From contig CATNEN010000039.1 of the NCBI GenBank assembly GCA_950097015.1, forward strand, positions 11,378,001 through 11,442,000: DNA of 64,000 nt, read 5' to 3'. A program made the translations under genes and the position numbers. Shown in pieces: positions 20,295 through 31,000 of the stretch (positions within the stretch are counted from its first letter, which is position 1; each line of letters starts with the position of its first letter). The DNA is from Macrostomum hystrix. Its lineage: Eukaryota > Platyhelminthes > Macrostomidae. Under the pieces are notes generated by a model. That model saw nothing but the letters and a program-made list of their open reading frames with translations, had not been told where the DNA came from and did no database searches.

Positions 20295-23200
20295 ATGAGC
20301 GACAAGTCAAGCCAGCAAGACAAGGCTGCTAAGATGAAGCTGCTGGAGCCTCAAAATAATCAAGGCAGGCAGTCGAAAACTAAAACACCGTCAATAGAAC
20401 AAGTAAACAATATGGCTTACATGTATGTTAGCGAAGTACTCGTATTTACTGTTGCCATGCAAGAAAGCTAAGGATTAGCCATCTGAATAGGCTCAGTAAA
20501 GCACTCCGTACCTAAAGTATTTTTAACAAGTCATGTGAAAAATGCAGTTCTGATATTATATTTATAAATTATCACCGCATTAAAACTAGGAGTCGCCACA
20601 GCAGCAGCAGAAGCAGCAGCAGCAGAAGCAGCAGCAGCAGCGGCATAACTTACTGCTCCGTTTGAGAAAGCCTCGGTCCCTGGCGCACTTCCTGCCTGAC
20701 TGTCGAGATCTTCGCGACGTAAAAAAATGGCGCTGGCGAGCGAGCCGTCTGCCGAATGGCGGTGATCCGCGTACCCGACTGCTATGGGCGGTGCACCGCC
20801 TCTACAATGAGTATAGGAAGGTGTTTAACACACAAGCCAGTCAGCGCGACTGCCATAGGTGAGCCTAGAAGACTTAGCTTCGATCGCTAGTGAAAACCCC
20901 TGTAAGGGTTCAGAAAACAGTAAGTGTGACTTGGCGGTGGCCTTCTTCTACTTTAATTTCGGGCGTTAAAGGACGCCCGACTCACCGAGGAGGCCCAGCA
21001 CAGCAGACCAGTTGGCAAACACCGCCGCGGGCCTCGGGGCTGCAACCCCAGAGCTGGCAGCAGTGGGCGGGTAGTGGTGGGCGGCCCGCGGTGCTTGAAG
21101 CATGCCTGGCCAGCGAGCTCGCGCCGGCCGTCGCTGCCGCTGTTGGTTTCGTGTCAGCGGGGTATCCTGCGCCAGCAGAGATCCTCGCATGTCTAGGCAC
21201 CCACTGCAGGTGCACCTGGATCTCAAAGGGGGCTAGTGCCTCTTGACTGGCCCAAAGTTGGTCGGCTGTGGTGGCGGTGGCCTCGATGAGCAAGCACTAA
21301 AAAAATCACATTTGAGAAATAGAGCGTCTAGTTTATTTGTCGAATTCTATTTTAAGTGCCGCCCTATGTTCTTTGGACGGCAGCCTTTCCAGGTAGTTCA
21401 CGCCCAGGGCATAGCGCAGTCTTTGTAATAGTGTCGATACCGAAATTACCATATTTTATTCGCTGAGCTGCTATAACAGTGACTGAGTGATCAGGCTCTA
21501 AGCAGAAACGAGGAAGCTAGACAGGTTTTTTATTTTTTCAGCCGAGCCTTAGAATCTGCTGCTACCGCCGGAGACTATGAAAAACAAGCCGAGGACAGCA
21601 AACTGGAAGCGTCGGCAGGTCGCGAGGTCGGTTTTTTTTCCTGCGACGCAGCACGAGCTGAACGCAAACCAAACGCCGACGTCAGCGGCGTCGAATGGGG
21701 CGTTGTGCAGCGCCGCAGCAGACGCACAAACCGCATCAATCAGGTGCTGCTTCGTCGCGCAGGTGGAGCCGAAGTTTGGATTGACGCACCGATTGCGCTG
21801 GAGCTTCGACTGCCGCAGATTCGAGCCATGCTGACCGCTGTTATGGCCAAATGCCCGTTCATCACCGACCCGACGGAGGCTCTCGCAGAGCTGCGCGCAG
21901 CCAGGTACAATGTGACGGAGTGCGTGGAGTACCTTCAGGAGGTGCACCCTATCTGGGAGGTTGCCGTTAAGGAGTGAGTGTCTGCGAGACTAAGAAAACC
22001 TCTCTGTACTGGGTTTTGGTATTGACAGATTCGGAATTCATGGTGATTTTTGCAATCTAACTTTCAGAAGCCTCCAAGCCAAACTGTCTCCGGCTAAGAA
22101 GCCATCGCTTGGAGAAGCCACGTCTGAGTCAACATCGGCGACAAATAGTGTGACGCCCCGTCTTCTGGTCGGACTGACTCGCCTGCGCGCCACACTGGCC
22201 GACTGCTATGACAGCGTGATCCAACAGTCTGGCCGGATCGCAGCCGTCGCCGCTGTCGTCGCTAGCGAGGCCGCCACCCTGACTGAATTCTGCCGTCAGC
22301 TGAACAGCAACGCGATATCTAGCAAAGCGAGCTGTTTAGAGCGCGAAGTTGAGCAGATGTGGATCCGCTATCGCGACGAAGAGCTCAAGAGGAAGTCTGC
22401 CTTGAACCAACTGCACGAGCGGCTGGGCACCATCCGGGTTTTCGTCCGGTGCCAGCGCGTTCCGGGGGAGCAGGCGCTGCAGCCTCTAGGCGAAGACACT
22501 CTGCAGGTGTTCAACAGCAGGCCCGGCGTTTCAGTTCAGAGCTTCAAGTTTGACGCCGTTTTCACCACAGACTTAGCCAGCACGCAGCAGCAGCTCAGGT
22601 TTTGCGCCTAACTGTTCTTTAGTTGTTTTTTATTTTTGTTTTTACTGACACGCATGAACTTTCAATATCGCACTTTGCTCAATCCGACCTCAAATTGGAC
22701 GCCACGATCGCTACTGACATCCAGCCATGCGTCAGCTCCTAGATTAACAAGTGAATCCGACGATGGCCGCCTGTTCAATGAGCTGCACCCGCTGATCGAC
22801 TCCTTCTTGGATGGCTACAATGTCTGTTTCGTGGCCTACGGTGCCGAGGCTAGCGGCAAAACGCACACCCTGCATGGACCGAAAGGCTGGCCGGAGCGAG
22901 GCCTTGTCTACCGCAGCATGGCCGCTGCCGTGGTTGGGGCCCGCGAGCGACTGCCGGTCTGTCGGCTTGAACTCCACACAGCCTGTGTGGAGATCTACAA
23001 TGACGCTCTGGTAAGGAAACTAGGAGAAATCATTGAATTAGAAAGCTGTTGAGTGACAGGCTTGATCTCGTACGGGAGATGCCGCTTTCCACCAGAAATT
23101 CGCGAATTGTTGTCTCCGAACAGTCAGAGATCCTTCTAGTTCAGTCTAATTTAGTGTGGTCTGATGATAGTGAGTCTTCGGTCTACAGACCACTGTGCAG

Positions 23201-23894
23201 AAGAAATCGGCGGGGAAATATAGGCAGAAAAGCTGGCGAGCAAACATAGTCCATTGTGTTGAAACTCCATCGCATCCCTTCCCAGTTGGATCTTGGTGAT
23301 CAGAAGCACGGCCCGAGGCGCTTAGCTGCCGGCTGTCTGGACTGGGGCCTCGGCAAATTGTTCGACTCTCTCTGCTGCATCGACGTGGCCACGGAATCGG
23401 ATGCCCTAGAGGCCATACGTTTTACCACTGAGCGCCGTCAGGTCGCTCCTACGGCTCTCAATCCGCAGTCGTCCCGGTCGCACCTGCTGCACCTGATGCG
23501 GCTTCGCGGCCACTTTGAGACGCACGCAGGTGAACAAGTCTGCGCCTTCCTGGGCCTCATAGATCTGGCCGGAGCGGAGAATGTCATCAAGGCCGCCACG
23601 GTGGACAATCCAGCCAGGGCAGCGGAGGCCTCCCACATCAACCGGTCGTTAGCTTCGTTCAATCGGCTGTTTCTCAATCTGCGCCGCACAGCCAGCACCA
23701 ACAATGTTCCCAGCTTCCGCGACTCGCGCCTCACCCAACTGATGAAGCCGTTCCTGACGGACCACGGCAAGTGCTGCATCATCGTGACGGTGCGCTCGGA
23801 CCGGCAGTCGCTGACCACAAGTCTCAGCAGCCTGCGTTTCGGCCGCGGCGCGATGCAGGTTGTGCTTGGCAGGGCTCGCCGACAGGTCGTCTAA
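20295..23894 (+). CDS. Divergent C-terminal motor kinesin (kinesin-14 type)
   Basis: Exons 20295-20402, 20602-20858, 21542-21973, 22068-22598, 22743-23010 and 23286-23894 all join in phase to 734 residues. N-terminus MSDKSSQQDKAAKMKLLEPQ, then a Q/K run from CAG and AAG codons. Residues about 218-250 (FITDPTEALAELRAARYNVT) look like a UBA-type helical domain. A kinesin-14 neck, YRDEELKRKSALNQLHERLG then TIRVFVR, leads into the C-terminal motor. Motifs: P-loop GAEASGKT (about 476; usual GQTGSGKT), switch I NPQSSRSH (about 590), switch II DLAGAE (usual DLAGSE), and NVPSFRDSRLTQLMKPFL. The neck-then-motor order makes it minus-end type by family; KIF25 or KIFC is the likely relative but the orthologue is unclear. 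Core GKT and SSRSH are intact, so nucleotide binding is plausible. Confidence 0.9.
20925..21295 (-). pseudogene. LINE RNase H-like remnant in kinesin intron
   Basis: A GC-rich island in kinesin intron 2. The minus strand encodes EIQVHLQWVPRHARISAGAG followed by YPADTKP, resembling the V.L.WVPGH.GI..NE.AD end of LINE-encoded RNase H. No complete domain; probably a retrotransposon fragment. Confidence 0.5.
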
Positions 23895-24569
23895 CCTGTT
23901 TGACTAATTTGCTGTTGGCATGGCACTTTCAGCAATTGAACAGTCGACAGAAACAGTAACAAGTTGAGTAAGTCACTCGGTGCACGCCTCAGACACTTTA
24001 TCGTCATCGCTATAAATAACTTCTGATAAGTTGAGTCCTTTTGATTTTTTTCTGTGATACCGGCAGAGCTGCAGTTCTGCTAAGATTAATTTTATTTTCT
24101 ACTTGAAATAATAAGAAAGTGCTTCTGCTATTATACTCATTACTGCCTCAAAGTATAAATAGATTCTTAATAATATAGTGTATCATTTGCTACGCATAAA
24201 AAAGAAAGAATTTTCTTACCTTCAATATTTATTTATTTTACGTGTTCAGCACAATTAATCAAAAAGGACGTTTTGATATTGTTTGGAAAGGAATAGACAA
24301 TCAAAAGGTGACTGTTAAATAGCTCATAGACTAATATACTAAATTGCGCAAAAATATATGAAATAGATCGAAACGTTACGAAATGCAGGGCGGTTAATTA
24401 CCATATTATGCGTGCAAACTTAAGTTCATTGGCACTTTGATCAACAATATTATACGTTTCAATAGTTTCAATTGACTTTTCAATTTCATCTTGTCGTAAA
24501 AATCAATTAAAAAAAAGTTTATGACATCAATCTGCCAGAAGCTGCTGTGTTTACTACCACTTCCAAGGC
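23895..24569. other. AT-rich intergenic region
   Basis: Downstream of the kinesin gene. No frame, tRNA or repeat that I can support until the SINE at 24570. Confidence 0.6.
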
Positions 24570-24830
24570 ACTGAGTGGCAGAGCGGTGAACGCGTTTGCC
24601 CTCGCACCAAGGTCCCTAAGCTCGATTCCGCGGCGAGGCCACATTTATTTGGGGCGCAGCCGCGGAGAGAAGGCTTGGGAGCTTGTCGTGCAATTTACGC
24701 CCTTGTGGGCCAACCTCCAAGGCACAGTGAGAGTGTACACTGCCTGACGATGAGAAAGTCAGGGCAGATGTACACACCTGTGTGATTGTGTGCTCAGAAA
24801 TTCTCCTTGCTGGCTGCAGGTCACCCCCGC
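24570..24830 (+). mobile_element. tRNA-derived SINE, copy D (forward)
   Basis: Best forward copy. The tRNA-like head has an A box TGGCAGAGCGG (24576-24586) and a near B box AGCTCGATTCC (24619-24629), spaced as in a Pol III promoter. The body follows: GCAATTTACGCCCTTGTGGG, GACGATGAGAAAGTCAGGGC, TGTACACACCTGTGTG, then a truncated GCTGGCTGCAGGTCACC tail. Related copies at 14146, 17785, 18797, 37145, 50065, 50215 and 62226. Confidence 0.9.
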
Positions 24831-24844
24831 AATTACTAATTATT

Positions 24845-24935
24845 AATCAAGGCACATTAAGAGCGTACACAGTTTAACGAATGAAAAAGTCGGGCAGATA
24901 CACACACCTGTGCGCAAAGCTCCCCTGAAAACTAT
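24845..24935 (+). mobile_element. SINE body fragment
   Basis: Second, partial copy of the SINE body (GGCACATTAAGAGCGTACAC through ACACACCTGTGCGC) directly behind copy D. Confidence 0.7.
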
Positions 24936-25078
24936 TAACTATATTCTTTAAGTTGGTCCGCACTTATAAGTATTACTAGCAGCTTAGTGGACATGCTGAA
25001 TAGAGGATTAAAGAAACAAGAGATTGTTAGAAATTAAATTAAGAAAAATAACATCGCAAGCGTGTCTGTTAGTCTGGT

Positions 25079-28000
25079 TCACAGAATGTCGGCGCCACCG
25101 TAAATCAGGCGCCGATCTTGATGGCTGCTCTGAGCTGCTCTCTGATAGGCCAGCATCCACTTGGCTGGTGGCAGGGTGCGGTGCGCTGCTGTACAGAGGC
25201 CAAGAGCGCTGCACGCCAATCGGGGACTGAGCCCGTTAACCAGCAGGCGAACTATCACCGGGCCAAGCTGCCGCACCAGACTGTCACAATCGGTGCGCGC
25301 CGACTGTGGTAGAAGACTGCACACCTGGACAATTGGGGTTGGTGCAGGGCTGGGTGTCCGAACAGCTACTTACTGGTTAGTAACAGGAAATCCGAGTTAA
25401 TTAATTAGGTAGTTACTAATCTGGCAGGTAGTTACTAATATGACAGGTAGTTACTAATATGACAGGTAGTTACTAATGACAGGTAGTTACTAATATGACA
25501 GGTAGTTACTAATGACAGGTAGTTACTAATCTGGCAGGTAGTTACTAATTTGACAGTTATTTACTTATCTGACAGGTAGTTACTAATCTGACAGGTAGTT
25601 ACTTATCTGACAGGTAGTTACTTATCTGACAGGTAGTTACTTATCTGACAGGTAGTTACTTATCTGACAGGTAGTTACTTATCTGACAGGTAGTTACTTA
25701 TCTGACAGGTAGTTACTAATCTGACAGGTAGTTACTTATCTGACAGGTAGTTACTTATCTGACAGGTAGTTACTTATCTGACAGGTAGTTACTTATCTGA
25801 CAGGTAGTTACTTATCTGACAGGTAGTTACTTATCTGACAGGTAGTTACTAATATGACAGGTAGTTACTAATATGACAGGTAGTTACTAATATGACAGGT
25901 AGTGACACTATGTGAGTATTCCACCAATCCTACCCTGTCCAAGGCCGCCTCGATGGCCGCCGCTGATCGATTGGCGCCGATTTGGCGCTCCAACTCGCGG
26001 ATGACGAATTCGCACAGCAGGCATTGCGGCCCGGTCCTAGCCGCTAGAGCTGTCGGCGGCTGCGAACTCAGTTGCTTGGGCTGAGTCGGCAACTGTCCCT
26101 GCAGCTGTTGACATGCGCCCAGGACTTGGCAGATGAGGTTCGGGTCCAGCTCAGTTGACAGCAGCTCGAATAGCAGCGGCAGATAATGGTCGACGGCATT
26201 CGTACACTGGGAAAGTAATTTTTAGTAGATCGTGCGTGTCCATGGACTTAAATTGTTCCTATCGGATTGAAAGCTCAAAGTGTACTGAGCGACAACCTCC
26301 TCCTTTGCCATGATGAATTGAATGCTACTCTCACCTGTAGCCGCTCAGATTCTTTCGGCGGTAGTCGGCACGCGGTCGACTTTAGCAGATGCCCCACCTC
26401 CGCCTCCGATTGGCCATCGCGCACCAAATGACGGGCGGTCATCACCAGAGTCTGGCAGCTCCTACAGCTGACTATTGCTGACAGCGGCTTCTGGGGCTTG
26501 ACTGGAGCATTCAGCTGGCCCTGGCATTGATTAAGTTGTTGACGGAGGAGTGGGGTTGTTGACGGAGGAGTGGGGTTGTTGACGGAGGAGTAGGGTTGTT
26601 GACGGAGGAGTGGGGTTGTTGACGGAGGAGTGGGGTTGTTGACAGAGGAGTGGGGTTGTTGACAGAGGAGTGGGGTTGTTGACGGAGGAGTGGGTTGTTG
26701 ACAGAGGAGTGGGGTTGTTGACGGGGGAGTGGGGTTGTTGACGGAGGAGTGGGGTTTTTTGACGGAGGAGTGGGGTTGGTCACAGAGGAGTGGGGTTGGT
26801 CAACGGTGGACTGGAGTTAGCACTTAATGACATTGTTGTGTATTGACTGACTGAATGCTAATTTACGCATACTGCCACTATGAGTAGTGCAGTGAGGAAG
26901 CTAGTAGTTTCTAGAACCTTCTGTAGCCAGAATATTCTAGAACCTTCTATAGTCCGTGTTTTCTAGAACTTTCGATTTAACATATCAGCTACCTATAAAT
27001 ATACGGACACAAAGCTATCACAAAAAGGATAACTGCTCAATTTGGAATCTGCCAACAAATCCGTTGTTCCCTTCGTTCACTACATAACAACTGGCGACGA
27101 GGATGGCCCTCAACGTTAGCCCACCGACACCGTACCTGCCGGCAAGCGGACCTCCAGCAGTTCCATGGAATCGATGGCTAGACGCTTTCGATATCTATTG
27201 CCAAGCGGCGCAGATCTGGACTGACCGGCCGGCAGAGGGCGAAGCTCCAACAGAGGAAGCTACGCGACTGGCAACGAGGAGCCGCAACATGCTGCTGCAC
27301 CTGCTCGGTTTCGAAGGGCAGCGGATTGCCAGGGCACGCAACGCGATTGTCGACGGCCACACCTTCTGGCAAACCCGCGACATGCTGACGACTGTGTTTG
27401 GCGACCGGCCAAACGTGATGTTGGCGCGTCACCGATTCCGGGAGCGACATCAGCTGCCCGGAGAGGACGCAGTCACGTTTGTCGCAGCACTACGCGAGCT
27501 GTCAGCCACCTGCAACTACGGAGCAATGGCTGACGAAATGATCCGCGACCAGCTGGCCCAGAAAACCAGCAGCAGCCGGATTCGTGAGCGCCTGCTGACT
27601 GAGGACGCCGCCAAGCTGACACTGGACCAAGCCATCGTGATCGCGACGACTATCGAGGAGGCAGCGGCAGGCAGCAAGGCGATGGCAGCAGCCGGCTCTT
27701 CAGGAAATGTCCAGGCTGTGCAGGAGGCCAGACCCCGAGGTCACCATGGCGCTCCGTCCAAGAAGAAGCCAGGGCAGCAAGCCGGAGGATCCTGCCAGCG
27801 ATGCGGCCGCAGCCATGATGGCAAAGCCCAATGTCCCGCGCACGGCAAGAAGTGCAACAACTGCGGCAAACTGAATCACTTCAGCCGATGCTGCCGCAAT
27901 AAGACAATGCAGGTCAGCGCGGAAGAGACAATCTACGCAGTCCACGGCAACAACGAGGTCCGCGCAGACCTTCAGCTCGGCAGCATCCGAAAGACCGTCA

Positions 28001-31000
28001 GCCTGATGGTCGACTGCGGTGCCAAGGTGTCTCTGCTGAACGAGGCCACGGCACGGAGCTTGGGCGACATTCGCCTAAGAACGTCGTCGATGAGGCTACG
28101 AGCCTACGGTGGGAAGCTGATCGCCCTAGCTGGGATCGCAACAGTGCCCGTCAAGCACCACAGCCGTGAGCTCCAACACGACTTCTACGTCACGAGGTCT
28201 GGCGAGAACCTCATCGGCCGCGACCTGATAAAGAAGCTAGGCTTCCGCGTGCAACTGCAGCCGCCAGCTGAGATCGGTGCCGAGATCGCCAGCGTAGACA
28301 TCGAGCGAGAGTTCCCAACGGTCTTCAGCGGCTCGATCGGTCTCTGCAAAGGCGCAGTGCACAAACCGAGGATTAACGCAGCGGTGCCACCAGTGCAGCA
28401 GCCGCTCCGTCGACTTCCGCTCGCTAAGCAGCAACAAGTCGGCGAGGAGCTGGACCGTCTGGAGGCCATGGGAATCATCGAACGGGTGAATTCCAGCCCA
28501 TGGATCTCCAACTTGGTTGTCGCTAACAAGAAGGACGGAAATATTCGAGTCTGCATTGACGTGCGAGAGCCGAACAAGTCGCTCGTCATCGACCGGCACC
28601 CGATGCCGCAGCTGGACGAGATCTCGGCCAAGATCAAAGCGGCCGGAGGCAGCGTGTTCTCCAAGATCGACCTTAAGGCAGGATACATGCAGATGAAGCT
28701 GCACGAGTCATCACGTGACCTGACAGCATTCATTACTCACCAGGGTCTGTATCGCTACTGCAGGGTGCCGTTCGGCCTTGCTTCTGCACCGGCGGCATTC
28801 CAGAGGATGCTGGACGACCTGGTGTCTGATCTGCAGGGTGTTGAGCACATCTTGGACGACTTCATCGTCTTCGGAGCAACTGAAGCCGAGCACAACTCGA
28901 GGCTGCGAGCACTGCTGAAGCGATTGGAGGACGCCGGTCTCACTGCCAACAAGGACAAGTGCCAGCTGCGGAGGACTGAGATTGAGTTCTTTGGCTTCAT
29001 CTTCTCAGCCAACGGCATGCGACCGTCTGAGAGTCAGACCAAGGCCTTCAGCGAGCTGCGCCCGCCGACCAACAGGAAGGAGCTGCAGGCGTTCCTGGGA
29101 TCCGCCAACTATCTGATGCGGTTCGTGCCCAACTTCGCGGAGGTAACGGCGCCACTGCGGCCTCTGCTGAAAAGCGACGCGGTGTTCGAATGGTCGACGG
29201 AGTGCGAGAAGGCATTCGAAACGTTGAAAGCGGCAATCTGCAGTCCGCCGGTCCTAGCCCACTTCGACCCAGGGGCCGAGACGATCGTCACTAGCGACGC
29301 CAGTGCAGAGTCCCTCGGTGCGCAGCTGTCCCAGGTCCAAGATGGCATCGAGAGGCCGATCGCCTTCGCCGCCCGGGCCCTGACCGAGACGGAGAAGCGA
29401 TACGCAGCGAACGAGCGAGAGGCGCTGGCGAGCCTGTGGGCCATGGAGAAGTGGCACTACTACCTGTACGGGCGCCATTTCGAGCTGCGGACCGACCACC
29501 AAGCGCTGCGCCAGCTCCCCAGCGGCAGCGGCACCGGACATCGGCCGCTGCGCATCCACCGGTGGTGCGACAGGTTTCAGCAATATGACTTCCATGTGCG
29601 ATACCTGCCGGGCAACAGCAACTTCGTGGCCGACATGCTGTCTAGGTGGAGCTGCGGTTCCGACATGAACATCATCCAGCTACCAGACACTGCGATGCCT
29701 CCGGTACGGGTTGTTACCCCGCAGCAGCTAGCGATAGCCACAGCCGAGGATGCGGTTCTGCGACAGGTGATTCAGCACGTCACAAGCGGCAACTGGAGCT
29801 CTTCATCGGATAGCGAGCTGCAGCCGTACTTCAAGGTCCGCGAGCACCTCAGCGTCTGGCAGGACGGCGCCTGCCTGGCTTTCCAAGAACGAGCCGTCAT
29901 TCCCCTGCAGCTGCGGCGCGAGCTTCTGGAGGCGGCCCATTCTGGACATCCGGGGGTGGTGCGCACCAAGCAGCAGCTCCGCGAGTTCGCCTGGTGGCCA
30001 AAGATGGACGCCGACGTCGAGACGTTCGTCCGAGACTGCGGCGCCTGCGAGACAGCGGAGAAGAATTTCAAGCTGCGACCGGCTCTGCTGTCACCGTCTA
30101 AGGACAACGCGGTTGCGCATACCGAGATGGCCCAGCGAATCCAAGAGCGCCAGCAGCGGACGGCAGCCTACACGGACCAGCGGCGAAGAGCGCGACCGCC
30201 GGCACTGCGCGCCGGCGACTGGGTTCGGGTGCGGCGTCCAATACGACGGGGCAAGCTCGGAACGCGGCTCTCGGCGCCGCTTCGGATCGTCAAAACGATG
30301 GGCGCTGCTTGCCGACTGACCGACGGCAGCACCTGGAATCAGCAGGCACTCGTACCAACATCGATGCGCCTGAGCCCCGAGACACCGGTGCCTGACGAGC
30401 TCGACCCGCTCATCGACATTCAAGGACAGCACACGGTTCCGGACGATGGAGGCGGAGATCCCTTGCCTGCACCGGATCCAGCACAGGGACTAGCGACCCC
30501 GCCGGTACGACGATCCGGTCGGCCGAGGCGACCTGTGCAGCGTTATGGCTTCTGACTGACTGATTTTGCGGAGAGGGGGAAGATGTTGTGTATTGACTGA
30601 CTGAATGCTAATTTACGCATACTGCCACTATGAGTAGTGCAGTGAGGAAGCTAGTAGTTTCTAGAACCTTCTGTAGCCAGAATATTCTAGAACCTTCTAT
30701 AGTCCGTGTTTTCTAGAACTTTCGATTTAACATATCAGCTACTTATAAATATACGGACACAAAGCTATCACAAAAAGGATAACTGCTCAATTTGGAATCT
30801 GCCAACAAATCCGTTGTTCCCTTCGTTCACTACATAACAGACATTGCAGTGGGGTCGGTGACGAAGGAGTGGGTTTGGTGACACGGAAGTGGGCTTGGTG
30901 ACGGTGGAGTGTGTGATTGGATCAGATTGTTTCAGATTGTGATTTGAAAAGTGATCGCTTTTTTAAGATCAGGTTTATTTTTTGACTTTGTGGCCTTACA

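Larger units (their letters stand above)
26834..27089 (+). repeat. 5' LTR of the Gypsy element
   Basis: 256 bp. Contains heat-shock-element clusters at 26909-26921, 26930-26947 and 26961-26973, then TATAAAT at 26994. Matches the 3' LTR except at one base. Confidence 0.97.
26834..30839 (+). mobile_element. Ty3/Gypsy LTR retrotransposon, 4,006 bp
   Basis: Flanked by the 5 bp target duplication GACAT (26829-26833 and 30840-30844). Two 256 bp LTRs begin TGTTGTG and end ATAACA; I found one difference (CCTATAAAT against CTTATAAAT), so insertion was recent. A primer-binding site follows the 5' LTR and a purine tract GAGAGGGGGAAGA (30571-30583) precedes the 3' LTR. One Gag-Pol frame fills the interior. 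Single-frame Gag-Pol and a tRNA-Ser primer suggest a Mag/SURL-like lineage (inference). The integrase catalytic core is missing, so this copy appears non-autonomous. It lies antisense within a saposin intron. Confidence 0.97.

Noticed and set aside
25395-25906. CRISPR-like regular direct repeats
   Set aside because: Units are directly adjacent with no unique spacers, the context is eukaryotic, and no cas genes are present; these are minisatellites.
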